Origin: Aplysia californica
Taxonomy: Eukaryota > Mollusca > Gastropoda > Aplysiida > Aplysiidae
NCBI RefSeq assembly: GCF_000002075.1
Contig: NW_004797353.1
Location: 305,718 to 369,717 of the forward strand
Length of the DNA stretch: 64,000 bases
Direction: 5' to 3'
Positions within the stretch are counted from its first letter, which is position 1; every line of letters starts with the position of its first letter. The notes under the pieces were generated by a model, which made no database searches, had not been told where the DNA came from, and saw only the letters and a list, made by a program, of their open reading frames with translations. Of the stretch, positions 44,801-57,948 are shown one piece after another. The translations under genes and the position numbers were made by a program.

Positions 44801-47800
44801 GGGTTGATTGAAAATCATGAATCAATGTCTACTTTAGTGACTGGCAGAATTTGAAAAAAGTAAAATTTACTGACCTTCTTTCATTCTGTTCTCCCTCAGT
44901 GTTTGCTTATCGTTTTCTTTTTTTTTTTATAATTTAACTTTTACTTTGAAATGTTGCATGTCAGAAGTGCAGTAGTTGTGTTTCTTATCTTTCTCTGTCC
45001 CTGCACAGTATCAGCTTGATCTTCACTCATTGCCCAAGAAACGATTGTGTGAATAATAATCCGTGAACTTTTTGTTTCAGGTGTCTCTCGAGCATGACAT
45101 CTTGCTCCATCCACGATATTTTGGGCCCAACCTTTTAAACATCGTCAAACAGAAGCTGTTCACAGAGGTAGAGGGAACATGCACAGGGAAGTAAGTAGGA
45201 CATTTCCTTTTTCCATTTTTGTCTCTCATTGTTATTGCAGGTAATATCTTCTACAGTGAACCTCAGATACAACAAGATCGTTTGGACCAACCATGCTGAA
45301 TCTGATGTCTCGTTGAATCCATATTTGGTTAAATAGCAACGATAAAGAAGAGTCCAAACCTGGGTGGCATAATGGGGGCTTCTAGTTGAGCAATTACATC
45401 CCTTAGTGAAGGTGGCAACAACTGTTCTCATCACCATTCTGTTTTTGTGGAAAGATGTATCTGTGGCAAAAAGAAGTCTTAGTTTTGATTCAACTGTCTT
45501 TGTACCTTGCAACAGTGTACAAGTTGTTTCTTGTTGGGGTTATTTTGCAAATGTACTGGATGTAATTTTGTGAGTCAAAACAATAACCTGACCACAAGTT
45601 TTCCAGCTCACATAGTCCAGAAAAAGTAAGTCACCTTAAAATGTTCATAGTGCGGTGCAATCCGTAAATTATATATAGATTCAAATTGTATCATTCTGAT
45701 GAGTAAAGGCTGTTGTTATGGATCCTATAGGTCCACTGTGTTTTGATCTTGTGGAATACTGTATTATATGTCTATTTAACTTGGGAACCTGTCATTTCTT
45801 CCTTAAGGTATGGCTTTGTGATTGCGGTCACGACGATTGACAACATTGGAGCTGGCTTGATCCAGCCCAGCCGAGGCTTTGTGGTCTACCCAGTCAAGTA
45901 CAAGGCCATCGTTTTCCGGCCATTCAAGGGGGAGGTTCTGGACGCTGTGGTCACACAGGTCAACAAGGTAGGGATTTATGTTGTGATCTATGATGATAAG
46001 CCAATCAGGTTTGGTTTTAGAATAGATGTTTCAAAATGTGCTGACCTTTTCTCGTACTCAATTTTTTTCCCGCAACAGATTTTTTTATAGCTGTTAGAAA
46101 GTCGGGTTATACTTTTATGATACTGGCAGTGCTATTATTTTATACACTTTGTTTACTCTATAATTTTTCTTTGTGGTCATTTCAAGGATAAAGGGGTAAA
46201 GTAAGGATATTGGGCTCTTTACAGAAATGTTATTTTTTTCAAGTAAGAAAGAAGATAATTGAATCAGAACACACTTCTTTCCTTTCCACAGGTTGGGTTG
46301 TTCACAGAGATTGGACCTCTTTCATGTTTCATCTCACGCCACGTAAGGAACTTTTATTAAACTTTGTGTTGTGCCGACTCATCCACCGTGAAAAATTGAG
46401 ATTCTTTTTTTGTAGTTGACTTTCTAGTTATGAATAAATGAGCATATCATTAATTTGCACTTTGAGTAAAACTTTTTTGAAGTGAAAGATCCAAGTTTTG
46501 TAGCTTTTATTTTAACAATAGATAGTTGTTAAGAATTTGGTCTTTATAATAATTAAAAGGTCATTTTTCTCAGTAGCGAGAAGTTTGCTGCAGTTGTGTA
46601 TGTGTTTTCAACTGTGGTTCAAGTTTATTACTTAAAAAGCTACAAGTTGTATATATTGTAAAGAAAGTTATTTGGGTGGAAAGTTAGGGAGTACCCGTGC
46701 TTTGACTTTTGATCTCCTGTTATTGATCTCTTTTATTCTCTTTTTACATCTTGTCTACTCACCATCGCACACCAAATTATGTGGAATTATATTTTCTGTT
46801 TGTATTTATTTTCTATGAAAAAATTTTTCTTTTTCTTTCTCAGTCTATTCCAGCTGATATGGAATTTGACCCAAGCTCAAATCCACCATGCTACAAAACA
46901 AAGGATGAGGTAATTGTTTGAAAACATAGCTTTGAGGCAGATATTTTGATTTCAAGTTCTTCTCCTTTTTTGTTTCAGCTCTGAAAAGCATTATCATGTG
47001 TGCCACCTAAGTTAATAGGCTTTAGGCTTTGTCATTTTCAGAACACAGAAAATGTCAGAAATTAGAGATACCTGGTTGAAGTAACACCTTTAAAAAGATA
47101 TACCTGGTCTCTGCTCTCGATAGCTTATTTCCCTTAAATACATTTGGCTGAGAGCAATTCTGAAGCAAGTGGCAACCTGGAGTGTGATACCAACTGAACA
47201 TAGGGGACTTTGTTAAAAAAAAAAAATTTTTTACTCCTTCTTTGCCAGGTGTGTGCATTTGTACTATCAGTGCAGATTTTCAGCTAAGCTCGTTATCCAG
47301 GACAGCAGTCTCATGTCTCAGTGTTGGTGGACTCGCTGTCTGGATCTAGCCTACTCATGGCATCTTTTCTGGGCTCCAGGTCTTCATGTGTCACTTTCAT
47401 CATTTGCTATGTTCCCCATCTTACCCATTATTTTGAGAAACTTGCAAATCTAAGTCAAACAAGTGAAACTTTTTCCCTTTTTAAAGTCAATTTGGTGTTA
47501 ACGTTTTGCGATAGCTCACAATTATCCATAAGGCTAGACCTGTGTTTATCTATCGCCTGCTATCCTAGCAGTAAACAAACAGCAAATTTGGTACCAATAT
47601 GCTCATTTAAAATCTCGAATATGAATCCAAACTGTATTTTTGGCCAAGTCTCCTCACAGAAATCTTAGAGCCAGGTGATTAAAGGGACACATTTGAAATG
47701 TCTTACAGGCAACCAGGAACTGCAAATATTGCCAACTTAAGAGAAATCTGTAATATGGCACAAAGCTGAAATTTCTGCATTTTGGTGACAACCCAGGCAC

Positions 47801-49649
47801 ACCATAAGGCAACAAAGGGGTCAATTGGATGTATAAAAGATATAATTCGGACTACTGTTTTAGTAAGATACCTTTTTCTCTTTCCCTTAAAGGACATGGT
47901 GATACAAGAAGAAGATGAAATTAGACTGAAGATTGTTGGAACTCGAGTGGATGCAAAAGATATTGTGAGTATACACTTTGAATAATACAAATTATTGTCC
48001 AAATGAAACTTTTAGGTGCCATTCCACTCAAAAACTCTTTCCAGTGTTAGTGCATAATTTATGTTTTCTCGAGTATAGTACAAATGTCTGTGTTAGAATG
48101 AAAATTCAAGTTGTCATCTTTTATCCATTTTTCTGTTAGTATAACTTATTCATGATAAAACTGTACATATTATATGCCTGTCACAGATTATTGTTTCTTT
48201 TTGTGTTGAAAACACACTTGGGGCGGGCGGCTCTCATGGTCTAGAGGTATGATGTTTGCCTTTCATTCAATAGGTCCTGGTTTTCCCCTTTCACCTTTCA
48301 TGCTCTCTCTCTAGATCTAATTATGATCTGTTGTCTGCTTTTGTATCCACTTTCACCTTTGGGTTCCAGGCTCGCTCTGCTGCCTTTCTACTACTACTTC
48401 TTGGCTACTTCTTACTGCTGTCTTTCAGCCACAACCCTGATCTTATGGTAGAAAAGATCTAAGACCTAGCCTTCTTGGATAAGGGCGAAAAATTATCTGA
48501 GGTCCTATGTGCAAGTTGCACACGTTTAAGATCCATAATTGGTCCTAAAATTGATAAGAGTAGGTTTTAGCCACCACCCGGGCAAAATTCAAAATCAATT
48601 TCTACCAAACTGAAAATGTTTAATGTGTATCACTCGCTCATATGACCCTCTACGCAGTTCCAAGTGCTGTAAAACACTACCCAAAAAAAGAGAGAAAACT
48701 CTAAGAATACCTTTAACTGTTAATGAAGTGAATAAGCTCAGTGCAATGAATTCTTTCAGTTTTCAGTTATTTCTTTTAAAAGAAATGTGTTCTTGTTTTA
48801 TTACTGCCTCATCATTATGGTAAAAGAAGCTTTATTTTTTTCTCTCTCATCCTTCTTAGGAATTTCTATTTCTAAAATGTTTTTGTTTGTTTCAGTTTGC
48901 AATTGGTACTCTGATGGATGACTTTTTGGGTAAGTTACTGTGTTTTTTGTCTTGATTCATTTATTTATTTGTTTTTCTGGCTTCTGTTTGTTGTTAAATT
49001 TGTTTGTTTGTGGTCAGGCTGATTGCGGATGAAGTATGAAGGTGGGTGGTTGGTGGGTGCTCTGGTGTGGTTTGCTCCTTGTTTCCTATAAAAAGTCTTT
49101 CTTCTCTATCTCCCCTCCTTCTTTTTTGTGTTTGTTACTCTCTTGTAACATTTCTAATCTTCGGCACTTATATGACCTTATTGTATTGCAAGTACCGTAA
49201 AACTCTTACTAAAATTATTTTTAAAAAGCTAAAAGAAGTATGAAGACTTTAGTATTCAGAAACGCACCATGTTTTCTCTTTGTGGATCAGTGTTGACTGT
49301 TTACAAGTTACTTTGTTTTTTATAGTTTTTGGTCATGCCTCATCCCTCACCTATCAACCAAGGGCGCTGGACTAGAGCAATTCCCTTATGTTTGATGCTT
49401 TTAAGTCTTTACCTCCATAAGTAAAAATGTAGCAATGAGTCAAGGATTTTTTTATTTGTTTTGTGTTTTTAGGGGAGAGGGGTATTTTCAACCGCTTGAG
49501 ATATTTTAAAGGTGTTTGTCAAAAATTCAAGCGCTGAACACTTTGTTCTGCCTGTCAACATTTAATTTCAGCTGTATTACTAGTTTAATGTTACTGTTTT
49601 TTGCCATGCAATACCTCTTATTTCAATCTTTTTTTTTTCAGGTCTTTGA
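40344..49649 (+). CDS. POLR2G: RNA polymerase II subunit RPB7
   Basis: Eight coding exons: 40344-40355, 45081-45190, 45808-45967, 46292-46342, 46844-46909, 47893-47964, 48896-48929 and 49642-49649; 170 residues, against 172 in human. Exon 1 encodes only MFYH, exon 2 continues [20 protein letters not shown], and later exons give [57 protein letters not shown] and a C-terminus [16 protein letters not shown]7 pairs with RPB4 as the stalk of Pol II: an N-terminal RNP-like domain and a C-terminal S1/OB domain that binds emerging RNA, in the nucleus. The last exon holds eight coding bases, giving Gly-Leu-stop and ending two residues before the human protein. The 4.7-kb first intron is packed with repeats. 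The gene is intact, and is transcribed away from the bHLH-HMG gene. Confidence 0.96.
40551..40634. repeat. Interstitial telomere-like repeat
   Basis: Tandem CCCTAA units (about eight, near perfect) pass into CCCCTA and CCCCAA units. CCCTAA is the animal telomeric repeat. It sits about 200 bases into POLR2G intron 1. Confidence 0.9.
40748..40815. repeat. (GATCTA)n array
   Basis: Second block of the self-complementary hexamer, directly before the first copy of the CAGACCCGGTA repeat. Confidence 0.8.
40826..40920 (+). repeat. CAGACCCGGTA repeat, copy A
   Basis: Contains CAGACCCGGTAACCGGGAAC, GAAGTATACAGACCCGGTAG and a closing CAGACCCGGTAG that runs into a GT then GA microsatellite (40921-40965). 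It is the uninterrupted counterpart of the copy split by the hAT element at 41108. Confidence 0.75.
41108..41766. mobile_element. Non-autonomous hAT element (659 bp) with 8-bp target duplication
   Basis: Ends are inverted: TAGTGGTGGGTGGTACC on the left and, reversed, TAGGGATGGGCAGGTACC on the right. Both sides are flanked by ATACAGAC (41100-41107 and 41767-41774), the 8-base duplication expected of hAT. Inside are GGTACCGGTACC-rich subterminal stretches and a CA run, with no coding potential. The insertion splits a CAGACCCGGTA repeat whose intact version is copy A at 40826, giving an empty-site reference. Confidence 0.85.
42027..42990. repeat. Diverged tandem duplication with inverted CAGACCCGGTA copies C and D
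   Basis: Segments 42027-42340 and 42678-42990 align throughout (shared AACGATCGTTCATC, CATAGATCTAGAAGAACC, GAAATCACAAAAG). Each ends with an inverted copy of the CAGACCCGGTA repeat (42246-42335 and 42898-42980), opposite in direction to copies A and B. Confidence 0.75.
43080..45060. other. Remainder of POLR2G intron 1, no gene recognised
   Basis: Contains a CG-containing patch (43090-43230) and a stretch at 43830-44160 with TATAAAAG at 43994, possibly a decayed element. No exon could be supported. Confidence 0.45.
48225..48690 (+). mobile_element. tRNA-headed SINE with the shared GCGCC-type tail
   Basis: The head has a pol III A box (TGGTCTAGAGG, 48237-48247) and a degraded B box (GGTCCTGG near 48272). 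The end is the same tail seen in the other SINEs, CTCATATGACC then CCAAGTGCTGTAAAAC. The tail stem is decayed. Confidence 0.55.
49040..49220 (+). mobile_element. SINE, short body, structured tail
   Basis: Begins GGGTGGTTGGTGGGTGCTCT, has GTTAC/GTAAC in the middle and ends with GGCACTT / AAGTACC and CCGTAAAACTC. It lies in the last intron of POLR2G. Confidence 0.7.
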
Positions 49650-50314
49650 CACTGTGTGCTGCAATCTCAAGTTCATGGTCAAGTGTGTACATGTTTGGGC
49701 GTTGAAGAGTAAAGATGTGTATGAGTGCAGGTTATATTCACAAATGTGTTAGAGGTTGGTGTGTGTATGTCATATGTACTTGCATGTACAAGGGAGAAGG
49801 GGACTTTTTGATATCGTTGAAAGATATTCTAAATAGATAATTTTTAGGCTTCTTTGATGCTTTATGCTTTTATTATTGAAGCTCATCAAATTTGGCCCTC
49901 CCTTTTAATATATTGGCATGTCATAGTACTCTCGAAAAGAAAATTTTGTCTGTTAAGAAATTTAACAGATTGGTAACTTTGAAGGAGACGGGGGCAGAGA
50001 TGTTTTAAACTGAAATATAATTTTCTACTGCTTGTGTCAAACTTCTAGAATTAGATACTTTTACTTCATATGAAATATCTGAAATGGTCTGGAGGGTTTT
50101 TCTTAGCTCTACAGATAGTATTTACAACATAAGATCTGGCCTCCAGTTGTGTTGCAAGAGTAAGTATGATTGTTTCTGTTGTGAGGTAGTGTGTGAAAAT
50201 GTGTGAGAGGGGCATGGCTTGGTGGATGGAGAATAAGTGGATCAATCTTTTGTTTTGAAGGCTCCATTGTAAATATTTCATTAATCACGTTTGTTTCCAT
50301 ATGAAAACACTGCA

Positions 50315-50320
50315 AATAAA
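50315..50320 (+). terminator. Poly(A) signal of POLR2G
   Basis: AATAAA about 670 bases after the stop codon, followed by a T-rich stretch. Confidence 0.55.
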
Positions 50321-50339
50321 AATCATTTTGTTCATATTG

Positions 50340-53055
50340 TATTTCTTGAGTTGTACTTTTTGCTTCATTTTACGTTTTGTACGAACCCTGTTGTTAGTGA
50401 ACTTCTAAACTCTTGTGTTGCCTCATTATGTATTTTAGGGATGACTGTGTCGTTCAGTATCACTTTCCTTTCTGTGACATTTCTTTTCCCAGGGTTGGGT
50501 GGTTGGTAGGTGCTTTGGCATGGTGTGCTGCTTTTTCTTTCAGTGTTGTCCAAATTCTGTTTTTAGTGAAATGCTGCCAGTATCATGATAAATTAAGTTA
50601 AATTGCAACTTGTCAACAAGTACTGTTTCACTTTTGCAAAGTCTTTGGAAACAGGTTGTTCCTGCTCTCGAATCGTGAGGTTCCATCATTTACATTGTGT
50701 ACACTGTACACAGTATGGGCTCTGAGTGAGCTAGACGTTTTTAAGGGAGATGGGGCTAAAGAATTAGTTTTCTTCTTTTAGAATTTATAATGTTCATCAT
50801 TTTGGCTGTGAAGTTTATTGAGAAAAACTTTCAAGACAGCAACAGCTTCTTACCTTTATTAAGTTTCAATGTAGATCTTTTTATAGTCATACACATCCTT
50901 CAACACAGTATGCCTGTTTTAGACATTTTTTTTACAAATTGTAACAACAATTTGTATGTGTCAGATCAAGTGAGTGATTAGTATGCATTTATTTTCTCTT
51001 ATTAGTCTTATGCTCTCCTATTTTCCTGGGAAACTGTTATCTTTAATGTCAAAATGTCCATGTTATTTAGTTGACTAGCCAAACACTAAACTACGATGTA
51101 AATTTACCACCAGTACTCCAAAATCGAGGTTTTTAATGCACCAAAAACTTTTTGATGTCTACCAAACTGATGGTGGTGTTAAAGGTGTCACTGGAAGGTC
51201 TTACTTCTTGTCTTTCTTTCCTTCCGTTGTCTCTGTCACTGTATCTGATCTTTCTCTTTACCAGCTCCAAATGGCTGTTATCTTGTTAGGGGTGAGCCCA
51301 TCAGTACAAGTGTAAGAACGTACAGTAAACTGTTTAATAGTAATACAAAGGGGTTGAACTCAAATTTCCTGTTGCCATGAAAGGGTTTCAGATCTTTGGT
51401 GCTTTTTTCTCTCTTTATTCTATGCATTGCAACTTCAGCCTTAAAACGAAATCTGCTGGACGCAAAGAAAATCTTTGGTCCCATGAAGTTCACGTTATCA
51501 GGGTTTTACTCTAGGCCTACATGAATATATGAGACCTTTAGAGTAGCGTGAGGTGGTGGTAGGCGCTACTTCTCTACATCTTTCCACTGTCTTTTCTGCA
51601 TGTCCTGCCTTTTTCCCTGGATATCAAAGGATTGCCATCCTCTTTAATGAACTTAAATAAATAACTTCTCTTTACTCACTCAAAACAAGTTCTCTCTAAA
51701 GGTTGCATGCAAACTTCAGATGCTCCAAACTTCTGTGTTCAAAATCACTGTTAAATTCTGGATTTGTGAGTATGATGTCAAAGTATGCCTATGTTTTTAA
51801 ATAAAGGAAGGAAGGTAAAGATACTTGACTGGGGAGGTATTTTAGATTCCGACCTAGAGGCTAAATAAAACTAAAGGAGATTAGTGCAGCTGGACAGCTG
51901 GAGATTATAACCCAGGAAAGAAATACATGTACATGAAGAGCTCTTGTCGGCGGCTTATACTCCGGCATGGGATGAGAAAGGCTGATTATCCTAAAAATTC
52001 TGAATCTTCCAAGATCAAATGGCATCCCTAGGAGGGGTTTCGTATACAGCAGAGTCCGCTTAAACCAAATATTGCTGGACCGCTGGGTTTTTCTTCAGTT
52101 TAGCTGCCATTTTGGTTTAGAGAGGTTGTTCAAATAAAAGAAAAAAAATCAGGGACTTCATTTCTTTTCGGTTTACCACTGTTTTCAGATTAAACTTGTT
52201 TCGTTTAAATGGACTTAACAGTATATTATGATTATGATATATCAAAAATGTACTACAAGATAGATGATGGACAAATTTGAAAGGAAAAAGTAAAAGGATC
52301 TAGTGACGAATTGGATTGCTCAGTCAGACTTCAGTGTAAAAAGATGAATTAAGACGCAATTTTTTTTTCTCCAAAACGTCTTTTGTTTATTAACCAATCA
52401 GCACATAGAAGCACAAAACTATGATGCACAATGATGAGAACGTAAATTGACTGACAGGTGGCGCAAATGATGATGTGTAAATAAGGCATGGGAGGTTAGC
52501 GGCCTGTGGATAGCTCAGAGTACACAATGTCACGTATGAAGCGCCACCACAGACGTATATATTATAGGTTGTGGATTCTTCTCAGACGTTGCAGGCACCC
52601 ACAAGGCACTCTCACTCATCTCATACACCCATCAAAACCAAAACAAACAAAAAATATTTAAAAATTGGCAACCATGAATAGAGAAAGACCATGGATGATA
52701 TACTTGCTTTCGGTTAGTAGAATAGATTTGAACCCAATTCTGGTTCAATAAATGCAAATTTGGTGTGTAAATTAAATCATGGTTGCTGTGGTGTCAAGTT
52801 ACTCTTTTGTTTTTGCTTTAAACTTGCAGCCAAGAACAACTCAAGATCAATGTTGATTTGCCCCCCAAATTAATGTCACATATTTTCCTCAAGTCACACT
52901 TTTAAGAAAGGAAATTACTAATTACAAAATTAAAACAAAACTGCATAGAGACCAAGATTCTATTTCATTCTTTTACTTACTTAGTGTCAAAACAAAAATA
53001 AATAAACGGCCCAAATAGCACATGTTACCTGCAATCAAACAACATAAAAGGCACT
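50340..53055. other. Intergenic, transposon remnants only
   Basis: Holds a short-body SINE fragment (50494-50560), a possible LINE tail near 51935-51990 (frame LVGGLYSGMG) and the MITE at 52047. No exon was found. Confidence 0.5.
52047..52221. mobile_element. 175-bp Tc1/mariner-type MITE
   Basis: Imperfect inverted ends CAGCAGAGTCCGCTTAAACC and, reversed, CTGTTAAGTCCATTTAAACG, flanked by TA on both sides. Non-coding. Confidence 0.6.
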
Positions 53056-54747
53056 TTAAAGTATTTAATGTTTATTGTCATGTGAACCACAGGTGGTCTT
53101 GATCATGCTGAAGAGACAAAATAGTGAAAAAAAAAGTTTAATTAAAGAAGCAGACGTAGTGGAGACAAGTCATTTTTGTTGGTTAGCCACACTCGTACAA
53201 TTTCACCACTTAATTTTGGCAGTTTTATCCGGATCACCAACAAAAAATCTGGTGCATGCAAATGATATCACTAAAACAAATCAGCTGGTGAAAACCAGTA
53301 CAAAAAGTTACCCTTTAAATTCAAGGGTCAACAAATATATAAAACAAATAAAGCATACTACATTAAACAAAGTTTTGTACAGAAAATGGATAAAAGCAGT
53401 ATTACAAACGAAAACAAAAATAACAAAAGTCAATACCCTATAATATATTGAAGGGAAACCGAAGGTACCTTACAGACCGTTGAGAAAGGGAGATAGAAAC
53501 GAGGACACCTGATGTAAAGGGAAAACTGACAACGGTCAAGGCCTACCTTCTTCAGACACCAAAGGGGCGAAAAGTCTCAGTCAACATACAGGTCTGTGGT
53601 GGTGGTGGTGGTAGCGGCCACAAAGCCAAGCAAAGGCTTTCGAGAATTACTTTTGCCTTCACATTTTCTTAAAAAGTCAGACAAGCAACCAAAATATTTA
53701 AAAATTACCGTGGGGAAAAAAACTGTCAGAGTCAGAGGTACAATTGTCCAAACCCATATTTTGTAAAGTTATTTGTAGCTGCTTTAGTGTCAGTTCTATT
53801 TTTACATGCTGATCATATTATTCAAAATATTCTACTCTAATTTCTTTTCTTTTTTTCCTTCATATTGTGTACATTTTCACGACTTTCAAATCCCTAAAAC
53901 TAAAGTGACACAAATTGACAGACTAATGATATCGGGGCAAACATAAAAAGCTAACTGCGATTATGAACTTGTACTTGCAGTCTTTGCCTCTTCACAGGGT
54001 TGGAAACAGCTTTGGATAAATATATTATAGACAAAATAAGTAGGTAAAAAAAAAATGACCAGAAGAGCTAATGGGACTCATTCATTTTTCACATATGTCC
54101 TGAATAAACTTCGCAATGTAACACACACAGTCGACTTGGTAAATGCAAATGCTTTGGTTTCGATAAAAGCAATCAGTTACTTTCAAACATAGTCATGGAT
54201 GCAACCAATACATAAAAAAGAAAAGACAAAGAAAAAAAATAATGGAATGTTTAATTTTAAAATATTTTGGAACAAAATGCATATTTAGCACAATTTGTTG
54301 CATCATGGAAACAAACTGTGAGGACATTTTTCAAATGTAAGACTTACTATAAAAATGCATAACAAGAAAGACAAAAAATTTGTATTGAGTATGATGAAGT
54401 AGAATCCACAATATTCAAACTGCCGCATCCAGTACAAAAGCTTGGTGTGCATAAAAATTGTGTAAAAAAATCAAAATAAACTTGCCCCCCAAAAAACAGT
54501 CAGTGTTGTATATTTTAATGGAGTACAGTACAAAGTATAACGACAGTATTATGGAGTAACAAAATGCTTGTAATTTAAGAAAGTGTTACTGACATTTGAG
54601 TACAACACACATGAAAAACAATAAGGAAGACTATACAGGGTCAATAATACAATCAATAGGACTAATAAATATCAACTATCAGTGCTACTGGTTTCCCTTA
54701 TGACTTACCCCCCATCATTCACTCTCATTCTTCTCAACTTCCAGCAT

Positions 54748-54945
54748 CTGTGGTGTAGTGGTTATGCGCTTTGCCATCACACGCAGAAGACCCAAGTTCA
54801 ACTCCTATGTGGAGAGAATTTTTATCGAGTATCTGAGTCTTTCTGCTAGGACACTGTATCCTTCTCAGCTCTGGTTGGCCCTGACAGGCAGGGTCAAGCC
54901 AGCCTCCTTAATGATCTAAATTGGGTCGAATAGGGCATTTAAAAA
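54748..54945 (+). mobile_element. tRNA-derived SINE
   Basis: Clear pol III promoter: A box TGGTGTAGTGG (54751-54761) and B box AGTTCAACTCC (54795-54805), then a tRNA-unrelated part ending GATCTAAATTGGGTCG. It is too divergent and tail-fused to be a tRNA gene. Confidence 0.75.
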
Positions 54946-56390
54946 ACCACCTACACTTAGAAAAAAAATGTTTTATTTCTTCTCAACTAAGATACAAAAC
55001 AGGAAACTTTTGATCAAAAGACAAAACTTTCTTGTGAAATCTATTAACTTTGTGATTTGCCTCAGAAAATTTACGCGTTGTTACAATGTTGAGTTCATTC
55101 ACACACGTTTCAAAGACCCTGAAATTTGTCCATACAGTGGGGACTAAAAAATCCATAGTGTATGACATGAATTTGTACTTTCTAACCCAAGTTTTTAGTA
55201 AGCCCCTGGACGTCAGCTAACCCACACAGCAAGAAGACACGCACACACACACAGTCCACCAAGCAGTGATCAAACCTCAACCATCAAACAAACATTACCA
55301 AAAAAAAACCGATGCACCTACAACTGTGCCTAATCATATCACTGAACCGATTAGGGTCCGAACAGGTAACAATAATGTATAGCTGGGCTAAAACTATCCT
55401 GTATTTGCTTAGCACTCCCCTCAAATATCATGCTGCCTCAGTCTCTCTAAGCCCAATGACAATCATTTCATTGCCAACATAGTACAAAAGAAAGTAAATC
55501 CGCCTGGGCAAACAGCACTGACCTCCATTCATTGAGGGTCAGAGGGAAAAAAAATCTATAAATGAACAGAGAGCTGCCAGTCTGAGATTGAAAACCCATT
55601 GTGAAACAACACATGAGGAAAACCATTGAACAGAACAGATTAATTTTGTCAATACTACCCTCTGCCTCAGTCAAAAAGGCTACAAGATCTTAAAACTGCA
55701 TATCAACTGCTTAGTGTAAGACTCTGAAATGCGTTGTTTTGAAAAGTTATGTAGACACAGTCTTACAGTAGTAGGCCTACATTGAGCAGTAAATATGCAT
55801 TCAAATAAATTTAATTAGCTTATACTAGGGAAACTCTTTCAATACAGCACAAAACTGCTGGCCTATATTCCTATTTTTACTTTAGACAAAGATGGCAAAA
55901 AAACTGTATATTTTCTCACATTTTTTTCTTCACAATGTAATAAGTAGTTCTCATATGTTCTTGATTCTGCTGACATTACGGACTCTAAAGCCAAACAAGA
56001 ACAGAACTCTGAGACAGGCAGATAAATTTTTGACTTCGAAAGGAACTTTTTTTTTCTTTCTTTCTTTTCAAACAAAATTGAGTCAGGCAAAAATCATAGA
56101 TTTCTAATGATAGTTACTTTTAAAAACTTCCAATAACAGTTATTCAACCACACTACTTCAACGACGCTATGTCTCTGAAATACTGGCCATAAGTCTGCTG
56201 CAAGTCTCACAAACTCTGGGTTCACTCAACACAACGTTCTGAAACATAGAATTAAGTAAACTACAATGTAAAAATCATTACACTGCATGACAAAGGAAAA
56301 TGACGGATTCCGAGAAAAACTTGTAACATTTGAAAACACTTAATCTCAACACACAGAAAAGCTATATCACCTCCAATGGGCAATGAATCC

Positions 56391-56787
56391 ACAGTTATTT
56401 CTAAACTTAACAGCACTGAGGGACATTAACATTTTCTATCAATCATAATCAATTATAGCCCTCAACTAGGAATATTGTTCCTACCAACTTTGAATGAAAG
56501 AACATCAAAATTTGATTTTTAATAGCAGTCAAACCTGCCCTTAACGACCACCTGTCCAAGACAATCACCTGAACTAAAGACCGCTACCTCCTCTGTGTAT
56601 GTTACTGAGATGACCACTTTCCTCCTCCATAAAGAGTGATCGCCTTGGACATAGTCAACTGTATTTCAAAAGTAAACATCACTGAGGGTCATACAAATTG
56701 TCAATCAAACATAATCAATTATAGCCCTTCACCAGGAATATTATTCCTACCGATTTTGAAAGAAAGAACATCAAAAATTGTTTTTCA
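56391..56787. repeat. Duplicated 130-bp segments flanking a MITE
   Basis: 56391-56520 and 56658-56787 align (CACTGAGGG, CATAATCAATTATAGCCC, GAATATTRTTCCTACC, AGAACATCAAAA). Between them is an element with CAGTCAAACCTGCCC at 56526 and, reversed at about 56661, CAGTTGACTATGTCC. A related element end lies near 63630-63705. Confidence 0.65.
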
Positions 56788-57738
56788 AAAGAATGTATAT
56801 ATATATACGACGAGTGTAAAATGAAAAAAAATCAGGATGGGCATTTTGATCAAGTTTTTGCCTTGGAGGTCAAAATTATATATACGCCCCATGAATAAAC
56901 ACTCCAACAAAACATTGGTACCTCAGAAGGTGAATGTATCATGTAGATTGTCAAACAGACTGGACTGAGAAGGGACAATGAAAGGTAAATGTAATGCTTT
57001 TGTATAACTTTGATTTTTTTTTTCAGGGTATTGGTTGTGATATGGGGAAGGAGGGGGGGGGGGGCGTAATTTCGAACTAAGAAAACACATACATAGGCGG
57101 GCCAAAAGACCTCTCTCAAAGGAACAGCTCACATAACTGGCAAACTTGTCATAACGTAAGAAACTTTTTTTTTTCCAAATCACTAAATATGTATCTTCCC
57201 ATGTAAACAATGACATCATATCAGATTAGGGTTGAAATTTCAAGATAGTAGAAAAAATTAGAAATCACTAGTCATTGTGTTAAAAAACTTCCTACCGAAG
57301 GACAGTGCCTTCAACAAAAATAGAACAATACAGTTTAAACATTACATTGCACGTTTTCCTACAACAAAGTAAAAATATGCATTGTTTACCAGGAAAAAAA
57401 CAACAACAAAAGAATTACTTTACATTAGCAAAGAGCACCAAAACTTGTATGTTATGCATTAGTCATGTACATGCAATAGCCAGTAAAGGGATAAAAAAAA
57501 AAAACATCACCACCGTTCAAGAAGGAGCAAGACCACTTTTTTATCTCACGTCGGGCAGACTTCACCAGTCTGACATAACGCAGTAAGAAATATTCAGATA
57601 TACACCAAAACACTTCTTTGTTGCGGGTCATCTGAGCCACACCTCTGCACCAACACTGCCACCAGCAGGCTTCCAAGAATGCTACTTTTCCCTTGTCATT
57701 TAGGAAAATTTTAGGAATTCACTTGTCTTTATGATCAT

Positions 57739-57740
<2 letters not shown>

Positions 57741-57772
<32 letters not shown>
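57741..57772. repeat. (TA)n microsatellite
   Basis: Perfect TA run of about 32 bases. Confidence 0.9.
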
Positions 57773-57777
<5 letters not shown>

Positions 57778-57948
57778 CACACAAGACATGATGAAGTAAT
57801 CAACCATATGGATCTAGACACATGCCTGAGTGTACGGTGAAGCCAATCTAGTAGCAAACCCGAGGGAGGTCAGGTGTGCAGGTCCTATAAGGCCCGCGGG
57901 GCTAGAGCTCAAATAATTCACGAGTCACATGAGAAGTAGAAGGTGCAG

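Noticed and set aside
45743-46090. 115-codon single open frame starting at 45743
   Set aside because: Only 45808-45967 is a real POLR2G exon; the rest is intron on either side.
54748-54825. Possible tRNA gene
   Set aside because: A and B boxes are present, but no convincing full cloverleaf could be drawn and it is fused to a SINE body.
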